Below, piece by piece: positions 56,897 to 64,000 of a DNA stretch of 64,000 nucleotides (its first letter is position 1; every line of letters begins with the position of its first letter). The notes beneath the pieces were generated by a model. That model worked only from the letters and a program-made list of their open reading frames with translations. It made no database searches and was not told where the DNA came from. Position numbers and translations under genes: made by a program. The stretch comes from Centroberyx gerrardi (taxonomy: Eukaryota; Chordata; Actinopteri; Beryciformes; Berycidae), in the NCBI RefSeq assembly GCF_048128805.1, contig NC_135997.1:1018092-1082091 (forward strand), written 5' to 3'.

Positions 56897-59800
56897 TTAA
56901 GGTTGTTCCTGTGTCCTGTTGCTGGCGGCCATCTTTGTTTTGTCTTTGCCAGGGGGGCATTTAGAGTCATTGGGCGGGGGCTGGCTGGGCTTGCTGCCGG
57001 GGGCATGCTTGGCGGGGGGGCTAGGCGTGGCGGGGGCGCCAGGGGGGTGGGATGCTTGGATGTTCTTCTCGTCTGAAAAAAGCTGTTTAATTACGTCAAA
57101 GAAGTTACTCAACGGGCTGCCTACACAGACGGGAAGAAAAGGGGGGAAAAAAAAAGAGAGAGAGACAAAACAACAAATGAGCAATGGGGTTAACGTGAGG
57201 AGAGGAGGAGGTGATGGAGGGATGAGAAGAGGACTGGAGCTGGAGAAAAGGAGACTCTTAAACCGGGGAACGGGCAGAGGAACGACTGGACTGCAGGTTG
57301 TTAGTGTAGGACTGTTAGTGATGTGTAGCTCTGGTAGAGTCTTGGGTTGTGTCTCTTCCTCCATGATAAAACCCCCAAATCAGTGATTCTGTGATCTGTT
57401 GCTCCGGTAGAGGAGATTGTTTTTTTTTCTCTCTCCATTCACTGCCATTGTATGGAGGAACAGTCTGAAAATCACTTCTAGCACATAAATGAACAAAGCA
57501 AATTCTGACAATAGCCTATATAAAAAAATTGTCATTCTGCAGAATTTCTTGTGAAATCGCTTTCTTTATGTTATTAAACCAACAAGTGTAACACCGAAAT
57601 CCGGTCGAAAGAAAGCGATTCACGTAAAAAAATTCAGCAGCATGACGAGTTTTTTTATATTTATTTATATTTATATTTATTCACATTTGTTTATGTGCTA
57701 GAAGTGTGATTTTCAGACTGTTCCTCCATACAATGGTACGGAAGCATAATGCATTCACTTGATAAAAAAAAAATTGCCCTGTTTTTCTGAATTAACAAGA
57801 TAATTATCTCAGAAAAACAGAGCAGAATATATATATATATTTTTTTAAATGCTCTGTTTTTCTGAATTAACAAGATAATTATCTCAGAATTCTGAGAAAA
57901 GTTTTAATGGAAAAAAAAATTCTGCTCTGTTTTTCTGAATTAACAAGATAATTATCTCGTTAATTCAGAAAAACAGCATTTAAAAAAAAAAATTCTGCTG
58001 TTTTTCTGAGATAATTATCTCATTAATTCAGAAAAACAGAGCATTTTTGAAAAAAAAAAAAAAATTCTGCTCTGTTTTTCTGAGATAATTATCTCGTTAA
58101 TTCAGAAAAACAGGGCAAATTTTTTTTTTCTCGAGTGAATGCATTACGCTTCCGTACAATGGCAATGAATGGAGAGAGAAAAAAAACACAATTCTCTAGT
58201 CTCCTCTACCGGAGCGTCAGATCACAGAATCACTGATTTTGGGGTTTTATCACAGAGGAAGATACACAACCCAAGACACAACTAAAGTTCAACATCACTT
58301 TAAGGCCGGAGGGGGGCAGCACTGAAGTGAGCCAATATATTCAGATGTATTGAGATGGGTCAGTAGGGGCGATGGGCTGTAACAGCACAGATACCTCAGC
58401 AGTTTAAGACATCAGTATTAACATGAGATCAGTGTTTGGCTTTAGAGTCTCGCTTTCACCTGGCTTGGGTTGGAGAGCCAATGGGAGCGCTGGAAGACAG
58501 TTCACATGTCATTCAGTATCAGAGAGTCAGAAGAAAGAGGAGAAGAAGAGGCAGCAGTGATGGGAGGTAACAGTGTTGTCATACTGTAGTTAGACAGTAA
58601 ATCATAGTCGAGCCTGCTCTCCTGAAATTTCGTGAAATGAGCACGATGTCTTATAAGGCAAATAAGGAGTTCTGGACGTGAAAAGTGAGAGAAATCTGTT
58701 TCTCTACCAGGAAAGGATCAGGTGGAGGAGACACGAGTAGAAACAAGGAGTAGTTTAGTGGAAAGTCAGGCTGTGGAGGTCGGGGGGGCGGATGGGCGGA
58801 GACATTTACCTTCAACTCCGACGACCCGGGTCCATTCAAAGCTGTGTGTGTGGTGTCATGAACCAAAAACACTCTCAATCCATTTCTCCACGTTCATTTT
58901 CCAGCATCTCTCTGAGCCTTACCAAGAACAGGCTGTTTCTGTCGCCGTGTCTTTAAGGCTCATTAATATTAACGACCCCTCTGTTCCGATTGGCTAACCG
59001 TTTCAAGAGTGAAACGTGAGACGCCGCGGCCCGGCGGCTACAGGTAGGGAAAACTCTCCGGTAATAAACAATGACAACCGCTCGACCGCTTTGAAAAAAA
59101 TACTTTGTTAGTCTATTATTTCTTGCAAAAATGATAATGAGTGAAACTTTGTGACGCCACAAAGTTACGGAAGTCCAAACGGCTCGTTTAGAGGCTCGCT
59201 TTTCTAATATGGATTGTGTGGATTTAGTTGGCGACCGTGCGTTTTGATACTTTCACCATGTTTAGATAGACCATCCAACTCCTTTATCATCACAGAGGGA
59301 AGGGGAGTCCTGTTTTACACCATATGGGACCTTTAATTAATTTTTAATTTGGGAGGGAAGTTTGTATTTTTAGCTAAGGTTTTTATTTAACCATAACCAA
59401 AACCTTAATCAAAGATGTTTTACCTGCCTAAACATAACTGTTAGCTAACCTTTTCATATGACCAACACATGAAAAGCTCAATTCCCGCTGCTGTCACATA
59501 ATCCCTTCATGGTGGAGGAACGTAATCTTTGTCTTATTCGTCTCCACAACATGTGATCTGCATTTCAGAGTTCATGCTCATTTCACGAAATCTGACACCG
59601 TGTTGCCTAGTTCCTATATAAATGCCTTCCAAAGCTCCAGTTAACTCTCCATGTTATCAGCACACAACAGAGTCCATCCATTAACACTAGGGTTCTTTGG
59701 TCAGTGCTTCAAAACAACCATGAGTGAATAAAAACATGCAACCATACAGCACAGTACACACATTAATACACAATGACTTATCATCCCAGGGGTTAGAGCG

Positions 59801-60073
59801 TTCACAAATGTTTCCCTTCATTGATAAAACATCTGATGCCTTTTGTTATGCTCATAAATTGTAATAATATCATGTCTGCACTTCAGAGTCAGGCCTCGGT
59901 GTGTTACACTTGTGATAACTTACCATTCATTATTCTTCTCCAGCAACAAAGTGAAATGTGCATTTCTGGTGTCTGATATTTTGTTCCAGTGATTTCAAAT
60001 ATGGAAGGGTTGTGAGGAGCGGTTAAAAACCTCAAGCATCACCATGCAAAGGGTTACTGTGGTCATTTAAGAG

Positions 60074-60129
<56 letters not shown>

Positions 60130-61302
60130 CGAAAAATGTCCATCATAACAAGTCATTTGGTCTTATAGTGAGCCTTAAAGGAAAAATCCACCCTAAACAC
60201 TTTAACACTGTTAAAAAAACACTGCAATTTGTGATGTACTTTGCATTCCTGGTCCATTTAGTTGTTTGGTGTATTTTTCTTCCTGTGGATAACCGGCCAA
60301 TCGTAGACAAGGTGACGTCACCTCCAGATGTTTCCAGCAGCTACAATGGAGTTTGATATGAGAAAATGTTTCAGGATGTAAAACATCAGCGGTAAACGTC
60401 AGGTTTTGGTGTCAGTCCCTCAGAATCAAAGAGCGAGGAATGATGAATGGGATGAAAACCTTGATTCAGCTTTAAATGAGGTGGGATGTAACTATGGAGG
60501 ATGGTAGTGATTGGTCAGTGCTGTCTAAGGCGGGGCTTCCCATAGAAACAAAAAAGTGTAAGCAGACATTGTGGTGAGAGTTTGGGCTGAAACTGGCTGA
60601 GCGAGTCATGTCAGCATTTGGAGAGGTATTTTAATTTGTTTTATTTTCAAAAGCTGACATTGTTCCAATGATCCAGCGATGCTGCTGTGTTGTTTAAGCT
60701 ACTTCAGTGGTTCTCAACGTGGGCTCTGGGGACCACCAGGGGTGCTTGAGGGGGTTCCAGGGGGTCCCCAGCATATTGATGAATTTTTAAGCTTCACCAT
60801 TATTTAATTTACAAGCAGTTATCGCTATCGCTCTCTCCAGCTACACGTAAAACCCACAGCTGGATGCAACGTCACACCGTCTCGGGGGGTTGTTGAAAGG
60901 CATTCTGGGAAGGCAGGTTGAGGGAATGTGGGTACACCAAAAAATTACAACACTTCATCACAAAATAACTCCTGGAATGCACTGAACATCACAGACTGAT
61001 GATAAATGACAGTGGAAGCGGATCTGAAGGTGGATTTTTCCTTTAAAATCTTAAATTCTACCAGTGGGGTGAGACATTTTCACTTATTTCCAACATACAG
61101 TTTCTAGGAACAAAGTGTCAAAATCCTGAAACAAGGCAAAATAAGACAATACCAAGAAATTACACTTGAGTCAAGGAATTTCTTAACGCTGATTTTGCAT
61201 TGGAAACAAGTGGAACTATCTCACCTCATTTTTCGTACTTATTTTACGAAACATAAAATTTGAAGACTATGGACATATTTTTTGCAGTGCATACACACAC
61301 CT

Positions 61303-61356
<54 letters not shown>

Positions 61357-61556
61357 AGACGTGTTAGTGTCAGGGTGTGTGGGAGGCAGAGGCCTGCGGG
61401 AGGCTGGCAGTGTGTGTTAAAAGCCAGAGGTGAGGCGTTTGCCGGCTGATCCCAGTCTCTCTGGGTCTTACCACGCTTGGAGGGTTTACTGGGCAAAGTG
61501 GCTGAGCGCTGCGAGGCGTCTGGGGGAGAGGACAGCGTCAGACACACCGAGCCTCG
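56897..61556 (-). CDS. brsk2: BRSK2 (SAD-A kinase), 3' end of the gene, partial
   Basis: Only the C-terminal part is in the window. The last coding exon, 56897-57120 on the minus strand, follows acceptor CTGTGTAG and gives SPLSNFFDVIKQLFSDEKN and then a Pro-rich end finishing EQP, 73 residues. Human BRSK2 has the same core and also ends in EQP, which makes this a firm match. Upstream, 61472-61556 (donor CGTG|gtaaga) gives LPSKPSKRG and joins in phase to form ..KPSKRGSPLSNFF.., parallel to ..RLSKCGSPLSNFF.. in human. The kinase, UBA and KA1-like domains lie beyond 64 kb on this strand. Known role: a brain-enriched, LKB1-activated AMPK-related kinase needed for neuronal polarity. The C-terminal end is a site of alternative splicing in mammals. 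Confidence 0.85.
57340..58283. repeat. Large fold-back in a brsk2 intron, interrupted by an inserted element
   Basis: The left arm is 57340-57495 (GAGTCTTGGGTTGTGTCTCT .. CAGTGATTCTGTGATCTG .. GGAACAGTCTGAAAATCA). The right arm is its reverse complement, split into 57692-57736 and 58163-58283 by the element at 57737-58156. The centre carries a further hairpin (AATCGCTTTCTTT / AAAGAAAGCGATT, about 57556-57620). Confidence 0.85.
57737..58156. mobile_element. TACGGAAG element, copy 1 (420 bp), nested
   Basis: The ends TACGGAAGCATAATGCATTC and GAATGCATTACGCTTCCGTA are inverted repeats, flanked by CAATGG on both sides (57731-57736, 58157-58162), a 6-bp duplication. The interior consists of repeated small palindromes GAGATAATTATCTC with TTTTTCTGAATTAA arms separated by A- or T-runs. 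It interrupts the right arm of the surrounding fold-back, so it is the younger insertion. Confidence 0.85.
58460..58489 (-). other. brsk2: Candidate 30-nt microexon of brsk2
   Basis: On the minus strand, CTGTCTTCCAG precedes and GTGAAA follows a 30-nt segment. Its length is a multiple of three and its phase (1/1) fits exactly between the exons at 61472-61556 and 56897-57120. It would insert ALPLALQPKP just before GSPLSNFF. The reading frame stays open. Neural kinases often use such microexons, but this one is predicted only from splice signals and phase. Confidence 0.4.
58631..59587. mobile_element. TGAAATGAGCA-end element, long copy of family D
   Basis: It starts CGTGAAATGAGCACGATGTC and ends GCTCATTTCACG; flanks are AAATTT and AAATCT. 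The interior shares text with 45335-45690 and 16470-16790, and its ends match those of the short element at 25108-25418. No transposase frame is visible. Confidence 0.7.
60060..60127 (+). repeat. (CA)n microsatellite
   Basis: About 26 uninterrupted CA units (60075-60126). On the brsk2 strand it reads (TG)n. Confidence 0.95.
60170..61010. repeat. Dispersed repeat family A, copy 2
   Basis: The longest copy of the family found at 5596-6262: GATAACCGGCCAATCGTAGA, CAGCTACAATGGAGTTTGAT, AGCGGTAAACGTCAGGTTTT, AGGCGGGGCTTCCCATAG. It is interrupted around 60705-60800 by a fragment with a hAT-end-like start (AGTGGTTCTCAACGTGGG). Confidence 0.7.
61472..61556 (-). other. brsk2: brsk2 penultimate exon
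   Basis: 85 nt between TGTCAG and GTAAGACC on the minus strand, phase 0 in and phase 1 out. It encodes RGSVCLTLSSPPDASQRSAT followed by LPSKPSKR. A second in-frame-incompatible AG (CCCCCAG) inside would shift the phase, so the outer acceptor is preferred. The similarity to the human exon ending ..RLSKCG is weak except at the junction, so it could be a cassette exon specific to fish. Confidence 0.55.
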
Positions 61557-61859
61557 CTGACACTACACATCATCAGCATCACCTGCCGTCCCACAGCCAG
61601 GACAGCAGGCTGGGAGGCTGACACTCCGACTCTGAATCGGTTTAAAGGATCGTTCCACCCACTGTGAATGTTAAGCCCATTTTCCAGAAGGTCCTTTATC
61701 GCTTATGAAATTCCTTTGTTTTGTTTTTTTGTGGAAACCTGTAGCTAGAGGGATTTCATAGATGTATGTATGTCTACTTATTTTATTATTATTATTTTAG
61801 TTTTTTTAGTTTTTTAGTTTTTTATTCTTGTCTTGTTATATTCCTTGCATTTTTATTCT

Positions 61860-61965
61860 TTTATTTTTATTATTTTATTTCTGTAAAGCACTTTGGTACA
61901 AACTTCTTTTGTTTTTTAAAGCGCTATATAAATAAACTTGAACTTGAACTTGATCTTGAACTTGA
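61860..61965 (+). mobile_element. LINE-like 3' tail
   Basis: TCTGTAAAGCACTTTGGTAC .. AAGCGCTATATAAATAAAC followed by (TTGAAC)n at 61926-61965. Typical L2-group ending; the body is missing. Confidence 0.6.
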
Positions 61966-62068
61966 AGATGTCTTCCATTTCACCTACTGTATATTTTCTG
62001 AATTTTTAAACGGATCTCTTAGCGAATAAGAAACAAGCTTATTATTATCATTGGGTCTGGCTGATTTG

Positions 62069-63126
62069 TACGGAAGCGTAATGCATTCACTTGAGAAAAA
62101 AAAAAATTGCCCTGTTTTTCTGAATTAACGAGATAATTATCTCAGAAAAACAGAGCAGAATTTTTTTATTTTTTTTAAATGCTCTGTTTTTCTGAATTAA
62201 TTAGATAATTATCTCAGAATTCTGAGAAAGGTTTTCATGGAAAAAAAAAATTCTGCTCTGTTTTTCTGAGATAATTATTTCGTTAATTCCGAAAAACAGA
62301 GCATTTTAAAATAAATAAATAATTTTGCTCTGTTTTTCTGAATTAACGAGATAATTATCTCAGAAAAACAGAGCAGACTTATTTTTTTCCATGAAAACTT
62401 TTCTCAGAATTCTGAGATAATTATCTCGTTAATTCCGAAAAACAGCATTTAAAAAAAAAAAAAAAAATTCTGCTCTGTTTTTCTGAGATAATTATCTCAT
62501 TAATTCAGAAAAACAGCATTTAAAAAAAAAAAAAAAATTCTGCTGTTTTTCTGAGATAATTATTTCGTTAATTCAGAAAAACAGAGCATTTAAAAAAAAA
62601 AAACAAATTTTGCTGTTTTTCGGAATTAACGAGATAATTATCTCAGAAAAACAGAGCAGAATTATTTTTTTCCATGAAAACTTTTCTCAGAATTCTGAGA
62701 TAATTATCTCGTTAATTCCGAAAAACAGCATTAAAAAAAAAAAAAAAAAATTCTGCTCTGTTTTTCTGAGATAATTATCTCGTTAATTCAGAAAAACAGC
62801 ATTTAAAAAAAAAAAAAAAATTCTGCTGTTTTTCTGAGATAATTATTTCGTTAATTCAGAGAAACAGAGCATTTAAAAAAAAAAAAAAATTTTGCTCTTT
62901 TTTTCTGAATTAATGAGATAATTATCTCAGAAAAACAGAGCAGAATTATTTTTTTCCATGAAAACTTTTCTCAGAATCCTGAGATAATTATCTCGTTAAT
63001 TCAGAAAAACAGAGCATTTAAAAAAAAAAAAAAAAATTCTGCTGTTTTTTCTGACATAATTATCTCGTTAATTCAGAAAAACAGGGCACATTTTTTTGTC
63101 TCAAGTGAATGCATTACGCTTCCGTA
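62069..63126. mobile_element. TACGGAAG element, copy 2 (1058 bp)
   Basis: Same ends as copy 1 (TACGGAAGCGTAATGCATTC .. GAATGCATTACGCTTCCGTA), flanked by GATTTG on both sides (62063-62068, 63127-63132). The interior holds about a dozen units, each a palindrome GAGATAATTATCTC within TTTTTCTGAATTAA/TTAATTCAGAAAAA arms, separated by A9-A18 runs, so the element is longer by internal amplification. No coding capacity. Confidence 0.9.
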
Positions 63127-63200
63127 GATTTGTACGTCTACACGTCAAAGAACATAATTTGCTTACTCAGCACTTTATTGTAATCCAGGAATGGGACAGT

Positions 63201-63345
63201 CATGTGCCACGGAGGGCCGAGGGTCTGCAGGTTTTCACTCCAACCAAAGATTACAGCAGCTGATTTAGGAATTTATCAGTGGAATCTGCTGCTGTGTTTA
63301 GATGGAGTGAAAACCTGCAGACTCTCGACCCTCCATGGCTCACAG
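63201..63345. repeat. Palindromic repeat
   Basis: ACGGAGGGCCGAGGGTCTGC..TTTTCACTCCA is answered by TGGAGTGAAAACCTGCAGAC..GACCCTCCATGG. It resembles in layout the palindrome at 27402-27505. Confidence 0.75.
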
Positions 63346-63399
63346 CTACTCCATCCTGTGCTAATCCATCTCATCTCATAGGAAACACTTCCTTCCTCG

Positions 63400-64000
63400 G
63401 CTGAGAGGCTTGAAATGAGGCGGGGCGTAACCACAGAGGAGGATGGTGATTGGTGGGAAGTGCTGTCTAAGGCGGGACTTCCCATAGGAACAAAAAGGTG
63501 TAAGCAAAGATACTGAGTTGGGTGAAACTGTCTGAGAGTCATGTCAGCATTTGGAGAGGCATTTTAATTCATTTATTTTTTTTCAGAAAATGTTTAACCT
63601 ACTTCCTTGTTCCACCAATGTTTACATTTCCTCCTGACATCACAGACACGCCTACTCTTCCTCGTCCAATGAGAGCTTTCTGAATGCAGCCGTTAACTCA
63701 AAACTGTTCAGATGTATTTGGATAGGAACTACGTTTCATTCAAAAAACGATGAGTTTTTAATACTTTATTAGGCGAAGTCTAGCCAAGATTTTGTAGATG
63801 CACACATCTCCTCCATGGATTATGTTACTACACTTAGTTTGCAATCTCACAAATTTGGTTTTAACAGTTGAATGAAAGCGAATGGCGTCTAGAGGAAGAG
63901 AAATAAATCACGTGATAACTGTTTCTCTGATAAGAGCTTCTTTAGTTTAGAGAGGGCATGCTGGGAAATGGACTGAACATTCACTGTGGCCGGAATTATC
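63400..64000. repeat. Repeat family A fragment and unassigned end of window
   Basis: 63417-63560 matches the middle of family A (AGGCGGGACTTCCCATAGGA, AGTCATGTCAGCATTTGGAG). From 63560 to 64000 I see nothing I can assign; it is probably brsk2 intron. Confidence 0.5.

Overview
This is vertebrate nuclear DNA, most likely from a ray-finned (teleost) fish. The genes are split into short exons with consensus GT-AG junctions. The introns are full of (TG)n/(CA)n microsatellites, tRNA-derived SINE-like units, LINE tails and many small hAT-like and fold-back elements typical of fish genomes. No bacterial gene structure, CRISPR array, rRNA or functional tRNA gene is visible.

Three protein-coding genes can be read. 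(1) A usp6nl (RN-tre)-type TBC RabGAP lies on the + strand. Its 13 coding exons run from 7863 to 25112 and give 598 residues; a GC-rich promoter-like zone and a possible non-coding first exon sit near 2.2-2.8 kb. (2) abtb2 lies on the + strand. Its 17 coding exons run from 28290 to 54079 and give 1038 residues, with N-terminal histone-fold-like segments, ankyrin repeats and a C-terminal BTB/POZ domain. (3) The 3' end of brsk2 (SAD-A kinase) is on the - strand: the last coding exon at 56897-57120, an upstream exon at 61472-61556, a possible 30-nt microexon at 58460-58489, and a 3' UTR running down to about 54.7 kb. abtb2 and brsk2 converge tail to tail, with poly(A) signals only about 80 nt apart. 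All exon coordinates come from reading frame, splice dinucleotides and remembered similarity to the mammalian proteins; no alignment was run.

Layout: 1-7.8 kb, upstream region and putative intron 1, rich in repeats; 7.8-25.1 kb, usp6nl; 25.1-28.0 kb, 3' flank and intergenic; 28.0-54.6 kb, abtb2; 54.7-61.6 kb, brsk2 3' part; 61.6-64 kb, brsk2 intron or upstream sequence, half of it a palindromic satellite-like element.

The most interesting features are where repeats meet the genes. A minisatellite of about 1.07 kb begins exactly at the abtb2 exon 7 donor site and copies that donor about four dozen times, with a 396-bp higher-order period. A terminal-inverted-repeat element appears to supply the present stop codon of usp6nl; the reading frame continues across its removal. 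The usp6nl exon 8 acceptor is preceded by about 375 nt containing a single adenosine, which sits in a good branch-point context. Several abtb2 and usp6nl splice sites are flanked or formed by (TG)n. A pair of elements made of internal palindromes sits in brsk2, one of them nested in a larger fold-back.
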